The translations under genes and the position numbers were made by a program. From assembly GCA_026826555.1 (NCBI GenBank), contig JAKSZT010032888.1, forward strand, positions 703,389 to 767,388: 64,000 nucleotides of DNA, given 5' to 3'. The DNA is from Tolypeutes matacus (taxonomy: Eukaryota; Chordata; Mammalia; Cingulata; Chlamyphoridae). Shown here one piece after another: positions 47,312 through 58,658 of this stretch. Numbering within the stretch: position 1 is the first letter of the stretch; the number at the start of each line of letters is the position of its first letter. The notes beneath the pieces are model-generated. The model searched no databases, was not told the origin of the DNA, and saw only the letters and a list, made by a program, of their open reading frames with translations.

Positions 47312-50010
47312 ACTGAGGAAAGTGAGCAGTCTCTGAGAACCATTGTCTGAAAGATAGGTTAACAAAGGAGAATAAGAGAAGAGGAGGCTTTGAGCCATCA
47401 CCCATATGGATATAATCTATGGTAAAGGGATAGTGTGGTTGCATGTTGGGGGATGGGGTAGATGAGTGGTGGTGTTCCTAGGTTTGGTGGTGCAGCACTG
47501 GCGGGTCGGATTATGAAGGGCAGGTTCAAATCCCCAGGGCATGTAACTGTGAATCTTGACATTCCATGGGTCAGGAGAGGGTGGTATCATGGGCCCTGGG
47601 GGGCTGTGGGGAAGGGAACAGTCAAGATCTAACGGGGTGTTTGGTGGTCATGGGGAAGGTTTTTCATTACCTTACAGTAATGGACACAGGACATGTTAAA
47701 TATCATCAAAATTATTAAACTGTATCATCTAAATTGTAAACTATACTGTAAATCATTGACAATTTTTAGTTGCTCTATTTTGCTATCTGTATAACAGTTA
47801 TAACAATGCTAACATTCAAAAAAAATGGGGGGGTTTAATATGGGGTGGGGAAGGGGGGTGGTTTGGTATCTGGGAGTCTCTGGCACTCCGCGTGTGACTT
47901 CGCTGTGACCTAAAACTTCTTTGAATATCAAATGAAAAATTGGGAGACAATGGGGATTGAGAGGGGAAAGGTGTCACGGCACACCAGACATCCGATAACA
48001 CAGTGATAAATGGAGGGAAAGAAAAAAAAAGAGAAAAGAAAAAAAAAAAGAATATATATATATTTAAAGGCATTTCCTTTTCCTTTTTGCCCACTTTTTG
48101 AATGTCCCAATCCGCTAATTATATTTTATTTTGTTTCGTTTTTTTTTTATTATTTGTGTTTTTTTCCTTCTCTTTTCCTTTTTTTTTTCCCCCTGAGTTT
48201 CCTTATGTTTGCCTCTTGCATGTAAACTTATAATGTTTGTTTCTTTTTCCTAGTAAGTGTATTTGATTATTTTATGGACTACATGTTCATGGAGGATTTG
48301 GATCGCAGAAGGGTTACAATGGATACTGCAGGGGATTATTGGTGGGGGGTGTCTGGGAGGGGGGTTTCATGGGAATTAGTTCCTCCGAATATACATGAAA
48401 GATATGCAAAATTGTTCAAAAGATCAAAAGATGGGGCATGTTTATTATGGGTGGACAATCACACAATAAATGAGGGAATCTGAATTCCTAGCCTGGAGAG
48501 CTCTGCCACAGTCTCCAAGGGAGCAGAAATAGTCCTCTGAGTGCAGGGACAGTGTCTGTCAAAAGATGATGACCCACTGATGTGCTCTTTTTATTGATGA
48601 CTACCCTTGTGAGTCTTTGCTCTTGTAACTGAGACTTAGCCTTCAGTTGTGGGGTGCCTAAGGGTTGCCACCTGGGAGCCTCCTTGTTGCTCAAATGTGG
48701 CCTCTCTCTAAGCCAAACTCAGCATATGATTGCATTACCTTCACCCCAACGTGGGACATGACTCCCAGGGATGAGCTTCCCTGGCAACGAGGGATTAATA
48801 CCAAGTGCCAATTGGCAACACAACTGGAAAAAGACCTTGAATTAAAGGGGGAAAAGGTAAAGACAAATGAGTTCAAGTGGCTAAGGGACTTCAAAGAGAG
48901 TCGGGAGGTCATCCCAGAGGTAACTCTTAGGCACACCTCAGTAGGAGCTCATAGAACATCTAAGTGCCTAACACCCCACACAGAGGGGATCCTGAGAGCT
49001 CTGGAGACACCCAGGTCCTATATAAGTGGGGATAGACCCAGATACTGATGCCTTATCAGTGGGCTCTATTTGGAATCTGTGCTCTTGAGAGTGACAGAAT
49101 TGGACTCAAATAAGTCCTCCCTGCACATTGTTCATCAGTCCCTTCTATTCAAACCTATATGTGATGTAGAAGTTTTTAGGTATACTTCCAGAGACTGGAG
49201 CCTCCTGCCTACCTATGTGCCAGGTGTGCATGGAGTCTCGGTGGAGCTGCAACTCCTACCCTACAGATCAATGGACTCATCCATGTCACCTGGCAAGTAG
49301 ACATCGATGGGCAATGGCCATCCCAGGGAATGGAGAGGGCCTGCATCTGCAGGCAGGATCATCCCTCCCACCATATCCATAGGATATAAACCCTCTCTCA
49401 CTTGGAGGTGGAGTGGACATCACCATCCCAGTTCCCTCAGGATTGGGGGAAGAACTATGGACTAGAATGGACTTGATGGTACTCTGTTGTTCACATATGG
49501 TGATTCTAGCAATGGAATAAATTATAACAATGAGGTGGAGCCAGTGGCCACTTGACACTTTTTGGGCAGGGAGAGGACGAGCAGTTGAAATACAGGGGCT
49601 TCTTTGGGATTTTGAGTTTGTCCTGAGTATCTTTGTGGCAACGGATGTAGGCCATTTTAAATCAGCACACACCACTCAGAACTGTGTTGGAGAGAGTGTG
49701 TTCTACAGTGTGAACTGTGGTCTACGGTTGGTGGCAAGGCCCCAGGATGTGGAAATCCATTGAGGGTGGTGGGCCACACTTATGGGAGATGTTTGTGTGG
49801 GATGTGGTGGGAGGTGTGGGAGGTGGGCAACATGGGAATCCCAGTAGGTTCCGTGTAATATTTTGGGTATCTAAGCACCTCTTAAAATATATTTATATAT
49901 ATACATAAATAACAATTTTGTAAGCAAATGCACATATATGCATATATATTTATATATCATTTTGAAAATGTTGGTATGTATTGTGAAAATTTTGATTTTT
50001 ACCCACCTTA
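47312..50010 (+). mobile_element. L1 long 3' UTR
   Basis: About 2.7 kb between the ORF2 stop and the A-tract, far longer than the ~0.5 kb of primate or rodent L1. It holds a G-rich purine tract (47410-47480), a possible tRNA-like A/B-box pair (47487-47535), T-rich stretches (48120-48190), and the terminal 'gtgtgggaggtgggcaacatgggaatccc' block. The final A/T-rich part (49870-49990) matches the end of the other L1. There is no protein-coding content. Confidence 0.88.
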
Positions 50011-50025
50011 AAAAAAAAAACAAAA

Positions 50026-50466
50026 AAAACTGTTACATGACAACCGTTCAGCCTAGAGTATGTGACAAAGAATAAAATGGAAAAAATAAATCTGTCTTCA
50101 TGGAGTTTATGTTCTAGTGTAAATTTCCAAGGTTCAAATTATTATCACCAGTTTAGAGATATTGAAACTAGGAGTATAGGGTTAAGTATGGCAACCAAGG
50201 GCATAAAACCTCTACATGACACTCCTAGGACTCAATGCCAATAACTTTGTCAAAAACAAAGCCTGTGCTCATTCTAGTTCTGTTTCCTAAAAATAACTAA
50301 ACACTACACAGAGCCCACAGTGTGGAAAGCATGCCCCATCGTTCTTATCAATATAGGAGGAAGCTTCATGAAATGCAAGAGTCTAGTGCCTTTTTTTTTC
50401 AAATAAAATAATCAAACCTTAGGAAAATAAGTTGGAAATAACTTTGCCAACAACCTAGTCAACTCT
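50026..50466 (+). repeat. 441-bp direct repeat flanking the L1, right copy
   Basis: Follows the L1 A-tract directly and repeats 40521-40961. Beyond 50466 the sequence continues as the natural extension of this intron ('ctcattttactaatatgggaaacaaggaaccagg'), which parallels 39475-39525, so the right copy preserves the original continuity. Confidence 0.93.
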
Positions 50467-52876
50467 CTCATTTTACTAATATGGGAAACAAGGAACCAGG
50501 TTGGCTGTACCAGGTCTGAGAAAGGGAAAGTGTAAGATGAGCCTGGAATATTTTGTTGTGCCGAAAGTAAAGAAATACCAGCTTGGTTGGGCATCCAGAG
50601 GCTATATCTGGAAGATCTTTGGCATCAAAATTAATTATGAAGTAACAGAATGTTTTAACTCTTGGAATAAAATTAGTAATCCTTGAATCCATACTGATAT
50701 AAAAAAAATAAATGAAATAAATAAATGATTTTTTATTTATAAGAAATAAAGATTTCCTTATGGTTGAATTCCTACTAATACATTGGAAAGGAGTGATGGA
50801 ATTAGAAAATAAGGCAATAAATAATTCTATCAGAAAACATCAATGGATGCTAAAACTAGTATATGAATGTTTATGGTTTATTTATATTTTCTCAAAGTAT
50901 TTATTAATTACAAAGTGAAAAAAGTAATTTACAAGCATGAAAATGTTAGATATAACATTAATCAAGTGATCAAAGTTAATATCACCAATAATGGGACAAA
51001 TCAAAATCGTGTACCACCTGATAGGATGAAATGTGAAGAATACAGTTTCATGTCAGTGATATTCCTATCAAAATGTACAACCTCACAACCTTAATGTAAT
51101 CATAAGGAAACATGAGAGATTTTACAAAATAACTGGTCTGTAATCTTCAAAAATGCCAAAGTCATAAAAGTTAAGGAAAGAAGGAGGATTTACTCCAGAC
51201 TGAAGTGGATCAGGCAGCTAAATACAACACATGATTCTGGACTGGATCCTTTTACCATAAAGAACACTATTGGGACAATTGGCAAAAACCTGATTAGGAT
51301 ATGAAGTTTAGATGTTGATAATGAGTCAGTGTTAATTTCCTGACTTTGATCGTTCCATTATAGTTATGTTGAAGAATGTCCTTGCTTGTATGAAACATAT
51401 AACAGAGCTTTCATGGGTGATGTAGCAACTTACTCTCCAAAAATACTGGAGAAACAAGTTCTTTGTATTACTTTGCAAGTTTTCTATACATTTGAAATAA
51501 TTTCAAAGTAAAATGCACACTGCATAAAGTTCCACAGTAGAGAATTATAATTTACAGAAAGCTAAGTTGGTAATGCTATCACCCAAAAAGCTTTATTTAA
51601 AGGTAGACATTTAAATTATACTTTTCTATGTATGGAATTATAAGAAAAAATTTCTATCATTCTATTTTTCCAGATCAGATTAATGATAAGCTATTTTACA
51701 ACTAGAATGTTTCTAATCTAAATGATATTTTAAAATACTTTGTTTTACTATAAAAAAATATTGATTAGTTTCTCTATTTGGATTTAATGCATAGCCCACA
51801 CAATTTATAAAATAAAGTTTTCATCTTAAACACACACACACACACACACACAACAATTAAATATTTTCTCTAATGCCTTAAAAGGTTACTTAATTTTCCT
51901 CAAATCACATAGCTAGAAAGGGGAAGGAATTGAATTGAATCTCCATCCTCCTGCCTTCAGTTCTCCACTCACTTAATGGATTGGGATATGTGAGCTGTGG
52001 ACAGAAGCATCTAGCCTTGGGCTCCACATTGAAAGAAAGAAAGACTGCTCTTTGTTGGAAAAGTGAGAGTCAAGGAGACTAAAGCAGTTCCGGTGTAGAA
52101 GGCCTTTTAAATTCTTAAGTCTATGCATGTCAGTGATGACCCCAGTAATTGAAGAAAACATAGGGAAATATGCTTTGTCATTTCAAAACTGCTCTGAAAT
52201 TTGCTTGCTTATACTTTTACACAATTTCCTTTTAAGGACTGAAAAAAATTAATGCAGTTTTACTGTGTTGTCTGCTATTTTTGTTATTATTTATTAATTG
52301 GATTTTGAAAGTCTTTAAGTTAGACATCCATTTTCTTGATCAACCAGCACTCACTTTTATTTACCTGTGCTCTGACCTTCATTCCTACTTTTCACAAGCC
52401 TGATTCCTGAAGGTATTTTAGTTTATGGTCATGAGCATATACTCTCTGTGCTTTAGTTTACCTGACATGTTGCCACAAGGTACCTAAATCCCAGGAGCAT
52501 AGTAAGTCCTTCCTTTGCTCAGAATCTGCAGGAATGTCTGTCAGAGTTGGGAAGAGCCTCAGATCATCTCTTCCAATCCATTTCATCCATAAAATGGTCT
52601 TCTGCAACTCAAACATATCGGATATCAGAGAAATCAATGAGCTTTCCTGGTCTTCATAATATAAAACAGTAACTTAGAGAAACCAGCATCCAAATGCTAA
52701 TGGATCTGACATTAAAAGTCTCCTATGCTAAAATGGTTTTGTTAGCACTGGGAAAGTATTTCTAATTCACCTCTCAGTATCTGAGGTTCTAAGTCATGGC
52801 TGCTCTAATTTTAAGCAGGCATTCATTGTCTGCAGTATATCTCCTCAACCTCAGTCTTACTCTTTCTGTCTTTCAG
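50467..52876 (+). other. Distal intron 8, mostly old repeat and unique sequence
   Basis: 50500-51520 contains fragments typical of an old interspersed repeat ('tcaatgttaatttcctga'-like, 'aatgtccttgcttgtatgaaa', 'aaataatttcaaagtaaa'), possibly an ancient L1 3' end. A (CA)n run is at 51831-51852 and a MIR-like piece at 51880-51985. 52000-52876 is unique. No exon other than exon 9 was found. Confidence 0.5.
51831..51852 (+). repeat. (CA)n microsatellite
   Basis: Eleven uninterrupted CA dinucleotides. Confidence 0.97.
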
Positions 52877-53111
52877 GAAAACAGGCATGCCTTGGAGAAC
52901 ATTTGGCAAGGTCTGAACTGTTCATTTCTTTACTTCCCCTATGCAAAAATTTACCTTCAGGCCTCCAAACAAGGGGAAGCTGAGCCTGCAGTTCAAAATG
53001 GGCCTCACCATTTACCCAGTCAAACACCGCCTCTGTGCCATTCCTAGTGGTGATGCTGTTGGGGAAGAAGATGGGAAAGGAAAGCAAAAGGAAACAAGGA
53101 ATATGTTCTGA
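52877..53111 (+). pseudogene. CYP2J: CYP2J pseudogene exon 9 (frameshifted)
   Basis: Acceptor ctgtctttcag. With exon 8 it encodes the heme loop FSMG-KQACLGEHLARSELFI. The Cys thiolate ligand remains, but the Arg of F-x-x-G-x-R-x-C-x-G is Gln (CAG at 52882-52884). A 1-nt deletion between about 52927 and 52940 shifts the frame, giving TGA at 52981-52983. In the ancestral frame the sequence continues MQKFTFRPPNKGKLSLQFKM, GLTIYPVKHRLCAIP. The usual stop just after this point is lost, and the next one is at 53109-53111, adding about 20 residues. I see no clear polyadenylation signal before 53770. Confidence 0.93.
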
Positions 53112-53770
53112 AGATGCTGGTACCTGCTCAGAAGTGGGGAACAGAATGCACATGGCTCTGAGGAAAAATCACAGGAAGTGGACATAGAAGGACCTGAGTC
53201 CAAATCCCAGCTCTGACATCTTCTTTAATGATTTACTTACATTCCAAATGATTTACCTTTTCAAGAAATGAAAATGAAATGCAATCCCCTGGATGATAAG
53301 AGGATACTGATTTTTTCCTAAAGAGAGTTTTTATAAACTCTGTTATAAGAATCAAAGGAAACAATGGACTTTAGATTTTTTGTAAACCATAAAGCATATC
53401 ATAAAATTATAGTTATTATCTACCTCCTCCTTCCACAGGCATTCCTTGCTTGTGGTCTGTTGATATGTCTCAGGTTGTTCAAAGTGGTGCAAATGGTTGA
53501 TAAGAGTTAGAAGTTAGAACCTGGGTCCCAGCCATAGAGTTTAGCCTTAAAGACTCTTACATGTGGTAGCATGGTGCATGTTTTATCTCACTTATGCCCA
53601 AGAATGGACCTTTGGTGTCAGCAGGGAATACATCATTTCCTATTTACAGGCATGGAAAGCAAGTGTTGTTGAGCACTTTCTGTGGTTTACATAAGGAAAC
53701 ACTACCTTGTCCTTGGACACAGGGTCAAGTAGGATGTGACCACAATTAACTAAACCTGGAGAGCAGGTTT
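53112..53770. other. 3' flank of the CYP2J pseudogene
   Basis: Non-coding. A short MIR-like piece ('gacctgagtccaaatcccagctctgacatc') lies near 53188. Otherwise nothing is recognised. The tandem duplication copy begins at 53771 or earlier. Confidence 0.5.
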
Positions 53771-55084
53771 AGGGAAAAAGTGTTGAAATATTTTCCATCT
53801 TTAAGAGTGGCTGTATTCCTCAGCCTCCTTGCCTTAATCCCTCCATCAGGCATTTATTCCCATGCTGACTGACACCATGATTTAACTGTGTAGTGGAGGT
53901 GTACATAATTAAAGCTTTTGGATGGCAAGTGTTACCAGGCCATACTCATTTGCACCCTCATAGATTATATTATAGCACCAGGAACAAATGCCAGATCTTA
54001 CTCAACCTCTCTGTGTGTGATTGCTCAGGGGAGATGATAGTTATAAAACGGAAGACCAGGTAACTTTGAGTTTTGACCCCAACTCCCATGCAAACAAAGA
54101 ACCTTGTGAACTGGACTAAACCATATGAAAATATCATTTTCCCAAAGTAGTTAGACTAAAGTAATTTAAAGAGATAGAAAAAACAACAACAACAAATATG
54201 GGTCATGAGGCCATGGGGCTTTTCTTTCCTGTGACCCAGATTCCATACCATTCCCAACCTGGGAAACAGAAAAGCCAATTCAACAGACACCATGAGAAAT
54301 GGCAACAGACAAAAGGATTGAGGAAGAGCCTGTTTGGCTGGAGCCTGTTTGGCTGGGATCTCATCATGACATAACGGATGTAATTGGACTTTAGGACCAA
54401 GTAGGACCTGACTGCCATTAACAAAAATCCTTGGGGAAATAGAAGACTGTGAGTAATGGAGTTTTCTGGTCACATTAAATACCTTTTTTTTCCCCAAAGC
54501 TGTTGAGACTGTAGAATATGAGCCCTCTTCCTGTTCAAGCATTATACTAAGATTTACTTATACTCACAGTTCTACTTCTCTTATTCACCCGCATAACTGG
54601 GAAGTTCCAGGGGCCCTTAACTCCTAAGGGTGCCTGAGAAATAGTGTGAAAGAAAAATAACATTTTTTGTGGCATCACAGAAGAGGCATATTTTAAAGTA
54701 AAGCAACCTAGAATGTGAAAATTTTCTCTTCTCCACTGTCCTACAAAGAGACAAACACATATTGTGCCATTTAAATTTAAAACTGAGCAGGAGTTCAGGG
54801 GGACTATAACCATAGAGAAGTGGCAAGGCACACACCCTGAATTCTTAGAGAAATGTGCCGGGGTTGGGCATAGCTGGACTGCATGCATCAGAAAGGGGCC
54901 TCCAGGAGAGACCCACCCTCACATTGCCCTAGATATTAATAGACAAGGAAGTGGGACTAGCTAGGTGACTAAGTAATAGGGACAGCTTCCTGTGTGAGAG
55001 GTGGCTTAGTACAGCCTAAACCCCAGAGCTCTGTGTCTGGTGTCAAGCTGCTATTCCTTTGAGCTAACTCAAGCCTGCTGAATC

Positions 55085-55545
55085 ATTTCTTAGGCTTCTG
55101 GAACAAAGTTCTACAAACTGGCTGACTTAAAACTCAGAGATTTATTGTCTCACAATTCTGAGGATAGAAGTCCAGAATCAATGTGCCAACAGGGTCCTGC
55201 TCCCTCTGAAACCTTTAGGGGAGAATCCTTCCATGTCTCTTCCAGCTTCTGCTGTTTGCCAGTAATCCTTGGCATTCCTTAGCTGGTGGCTGCAGCACTT
55301 CAATCTATCTTCATCATCATATGACTTGCCTCCTGTGTCTGTGCTTCTGTCTCACCCTGTGTCCAAATTTGCTATTCTTTTAAATCCACCCATCATATTG
55401 GATTAGGGACCACCCTATTCCAGTTTGGCCTCATCTTAGCTAATTGCATCACCAAAGACACTAGCTGCAAATAAGTTCACATTCACACGTTCATGGGACA
55501 AGAGATTAGGGTTTGAACATATCTCCTGGGGATACACAATTTAAC
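55085..55545 (-). repeat. MaLR-type LTR, antisense, nearly complete
   Basis: 'gcttctggaacaaagttctacaaactggctgacttaaaactcagagatttattgtctcacaattctg' through 'ggattagggaccaccctattccag', 'cctcatcttagctaattgcatc', 'aataagttcacattcacacg' and 'gggatacacaatttaacc' follow the antisense MaLR LTR order. It is the longer counterpart of 1690-1985. Confidence 0.6.
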
Positions 55546-57690
55546 CGAAAACCTACCAAATGGAGTTTGGGGTAGGGATGAGTGTCCAGGGACATTGGGA
55601 TCTGTCTTTCCTAAAGCCCTTATTGTGACCTTGAGCAAAATATTTAAGCGTACAAGTCCCAGTTTTCTTCTTCTAAAGCATGAGTACAAGAGTGAAAATT
55701 TCACTGTGTGGTGGTGAGGATAAAACTTAAAATCATGAACTACTATTTGCATAAGAGACTGTAGGCATAGGACTCATATTATACAAGCTTTAGTCCTCCC
55801 CCACCCCCAAAAACATTCTATGGACTTCTGATTTTGCCCCCTGAAAGAAGTTTTGGACAGAGTCCATCACTTTTCTGGTCACTCTTAGATAATAACTGTT
55901 CTTATTGCATTCAGTCCTAAGAATAAACAGTTTGGTAAATAAGATTTGCAACTGGTAAGTTTATTATTTACACACCTCCATAAAAGAGATGATTTTGCTC
56001 ACCTTATTCTGCCCAGTTTAAACCTAGTAGTCTGTCAGATGGTGGGCAGGAGGCATGGCCTACTGTCCTTTTTTTGTTTCACTTACCTTACCACTCCCCC
56101 AAACCCACAAAAAGCTGCCTCTGGCTCCCCGTGTCTTGCAGGGGAGGGTGAGCAGAACATCTTGCCATCTGGGTGAGGGGTTGATTCTCAGTGCTAATAC
56201 TTGCTCTCCTGAGGCTTCTTCCACCAGGGCCCTCCTTCTGCAGTGCCCTTGACATGGACCATGCTCTCCTTTTGCTTAGTTCTTAATACACTCCTGGGCA
56301 TCTGCCAGTCCAGGTTCTCTTTAGACCACACTATCCCTCCAGGCAATCCTTTTGTGGATCCAAGTGACTTCATGCTGGCCACTCCCATGAGATACACATC
56401 AAATCCCCCCCATCAGGAGGGCAGTGCAGATCCCTCCCAAGAAAGCCTTCTACTCTGCCCTCTGTCAGCCCCATACTAAACTCTTAACTCAGTGTGGAAC
56501 TAGACCTTTGTAATCCAGAAAATCTAGAAGGCACAAGTAAACCCATTTTGAGTTGAAGCCTCTCTTGGCATGAGGGTAAGCCATGCCCTACTCCTCCTTC
56601 ATGGGGATGGTTAGGTGGGTAGAATGGATTGGCCTCTCAGCAACCTCCCCAGAACACTCCAAAAGTCCAACAAATCCAATAGATGTCCCTATCTCCTTCT
56701 CCTTAATCCTGAAATTTATACCCTTTACATAGGTGATGGGCTATAAGCATCACAAAATCGCTTTATGGATGCCCTCATGTAAAGTACTACCTACACAGGA
56801 TCTCAAGCATCTGCTTTAGACCTATGGGCTTATTGAGCACTGGGCACATATTCATTGACTAGCAGGAATTTGGAACTTCATCTGAAACTGAGAGAGAATG
56901 ATGACCATTTTCACATCCTGGTACAATATCCAGCCCACAATAAGACCCTAATAAATGCTCTGTCTCTTTGTGTGTTGAACAAAGGAATAGATGCATGACC
57001 CACTGGATAACTCAGGACTTGCTATGTCTCCAGGATGACACTGTGGACACAAAGACAGTCAGGACTGTTAATGGAGCAAACCCTGGTCTAGAGATTTATG
57101 GAGCTCTAACATACCTTACAAAGGGTCCTTCGTGAGGTTTTTACATTTTTTATTCTATCACACATGTTTGATTTTCTGCCATTAAGTCCTTGAAAGTAGT
57201 TTCAAATATATTTGTAATAGAAGATTATCCTTCATTTTATTCTTATTAGCTTTGTAGGTTTGGCAACATAAGATGGTATGACTCAAAAGTTAACATGTTC
57301 TTACCACGTAAAATTGCACTGCTTCTTCTAATACCAACATACTCTGGGTATTGGAATTAATCCTCACATTAATAGTATTTTCATGTCAATTCAACAAATA
57401 TTTACTGAGCACATACCATAAACCACCTACACAGTGATTAACAAGGGGAGGTACAGTGTCATCCATTCCTAAAGCTTTCAGTCTAGTTATTATGGCAGGG
57501 AGGATTGTAAACATATAAAAAAAATTTACAATAGTGATCCCCTTTGCAGAATGAGTACAAAAGAAATTTTTTCAACCATATGCAGCACCATACAACTTTC
57601 ATCAATTTCTTAATAGCATAACAATCTTCGGGGGGTGGGGGCATGCAATGATTGAGTCCCCTAAGTTGGGGAGCACAGGATTGTTCTTGT
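55546..57690. other. Intergenic, no gene recognised
   Basis: No domain-bearing frame and no RNA gene. L2-like ends may lie near 56890-56985 ('caataagaccctaataaatgctc') and 57385-57500 ('caacaaatatttactgagcacataccataa'). The 55900-56500 stretch is C-rich but has no recognisable coding pattern. Confidence 0.5.
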
Positions 57691-58094
57691 AACACTGCTT
57701 TAGTTCTAGTTCCCAAATGGCTTTCTAGAATGGGACACCTATCCAATTGCCCCATGCTCAAGAACAGACTGATACTCCTGGAAGGTTTTTATATGCTTTC
57801 TGAGACTTCTTGTGTTTTGTGCATTCACATGGGGTATTTGTTGTGCTCTGAAAGCTGAGCTCTTCCCTCTTCTATGAAACATGAGAATTTAAACTAAACA
57901 AGAAGAAAGGGCCAAATGCAAAGGGTGGTTTGCAGTGGCTGGCACTGAATCATTGATGGTGCCAATTGTAACAATCAGTGTCTGGACAGTGGCTTCTGTT
58001 TACCAAAATACAGCAAGACCTCAGAGATAACACAGAGTTCTGATGAACACAAAAATATATTTAAAAACTCAAGAGAGTAGTGTGGGGTACCAGA

Positions 58095-58450
58095 AGAACT
58101 GAAGGCCAGGGTTTTGCCGCTAAATTGGCCTGAATTTATTCCCAGCTTTACCATTTATTAACTTCTTTTTTCTTTATTTTATTTTTATTTAATTTTTTTT
58201 ATTCCTCCCCACCCCCACCCCCTAAGATGGCTCCCTCATTTATCTGCTCATTGTCTGCTCTTCTTCTGTAGGAGGCACTAGGACCCAAACCCATTTTGGA
58301 GGCGGGTGCCTAATTACTTGAGGCACATCTGCAACCCCACCATTCATTAACTTTTGCTTGTGAAGTAAAAAAGTTACTTTATTTTCCTGACCTTACTTCC
58401 TAATCTACAAAATGGAATTAAGAACAGCTGTTCTGTTAAATTACATTACT
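58095..58450 (+). repeat. MIR SINE interrupted by a younger SINE
   Basis: The MIR of copy B ('agctttaccatttattaactt' ... 'gcttgtgaagtaaaaaagttactttattttcctgacc') is split by the insertion at 58165-58338. Confidence 0.75.
58165..58338 (-). mobile_element. Xenarthran-type tRNA-derived SINE
   Basis: A 174-bp element in reverse orientation. Read on the - strand it has a tRNA-like head ('gatgtgcctcaagtaattaggcacccgcc', B-box-like 'gggtttgggtcctagtgcctcc'), a body with 'gaagagcagacaatgagcag', and an A/T-rich tail. It is bounded by a 15-bp target duplication, 'accatttattaactt' (58150-58164) and 'accattcattaactt' (58339-58353), and is missing at the equivalent site of copy A (near 2765), which confirms the ends. 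Confidence 0.88.
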
Positions 58451-58658
58451 AGTTGAAAGATCCAATATCCATTTCTGGGATGCTCTTCCTTGAAGTGCTA
58501 CCCCTTTTAGAGGATTATATATCACCATCCTATTGAATGCAGAAATGGCCATGTTGTTGGCTTTGGACATGAAATGGGAAAAAAATTTCCGTGAGTCACC
58601 TCTGAGCACTTAAGAGCCAGCTAGCAGTTCAACATGTTTCTTTTTTCCTTTTGCTATG

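Larger units (their letters stand above)
40962..50025 (+). mobile_element. Nearly full-length L1 (9.06 kb), inactive
   Basis: Order: 5' UTR (40962-42468, lacking about 310 bp at its start compared with the L1 at 60000-62792), ORF1 (42469-43457), ORF2 (43512-47311), an exceptionally long 3' UTR (47312-50010) and an A-tract. It is flanked by a 441-bp direct repeat. Both reading frames carry stops and frameshifts, so it is not autonomous. The 3' UTR is the one seen as separate fragments at 15006, 24430 and 26805. Confidence 0.93.
37387..52876 (+). other. Intron 8 of the CYP2J pseudogene
   Basis: 15.5 kb, expanded by the exon-8 duplication (36972-40958) and the 9.06-kb L1. 38297-39390 is unique sequence with an antisense MIR-like stretch near 38340-38470. 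50467-52876 is described separately. Confidence 0.8.
9687..53111 (+). pseudogene. CYP2J: CYP2J cytochrome P450 pseudogene (exons 2-9)
   Basis: Eight ordered exons of a microsomal family-2 P450 are recognisable over 43.4 kb. They match the CYP2J pattern best: [20 protein letters not shown] exon 3, FDPRFKINNAV exon 4, [12 protein letters not shown] and [11 protein letters not shown] in exon 7. CYP2J enzymes are ER-membrane monooxygenases of arachidonic acid and xenobiotics. Exon sizes here are 163, 140, 161, 172, 142, 191, 139 and about 235 nt. The usual CYP2 sizes are 163, 150, 161, 177, 142, 188 and 142, so most size deviations mark frame damage. Lesions: stops in exons 2 and 6, frameshifts in exons 3, 5 and 9, an AT donor after exon 6, and loss of heme-loop Arg. 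Exon 1 was not found. Intron 8 carries an exon-8 duplicate and a 9-kb L1. It sits in a tandem duplication, so related functional copies are expected outside the window. Confidence 0.93.

Noticed and set aside
50026..50466. The right 441-bp repeat as a third unit of the exon-8 tandem duplication
   Set aside because: It matches only the 441 bp directly left of the L1 at very high identity and begins in the L1 tail, which fits a target-site duplication better than another tandem unit.
54156..54542. A 128-codon - strand frame and several overlapping frames near 54200-54960
   Set aside because: The paralogous stretch in copy A breaks all these frames, and no domain is seen.
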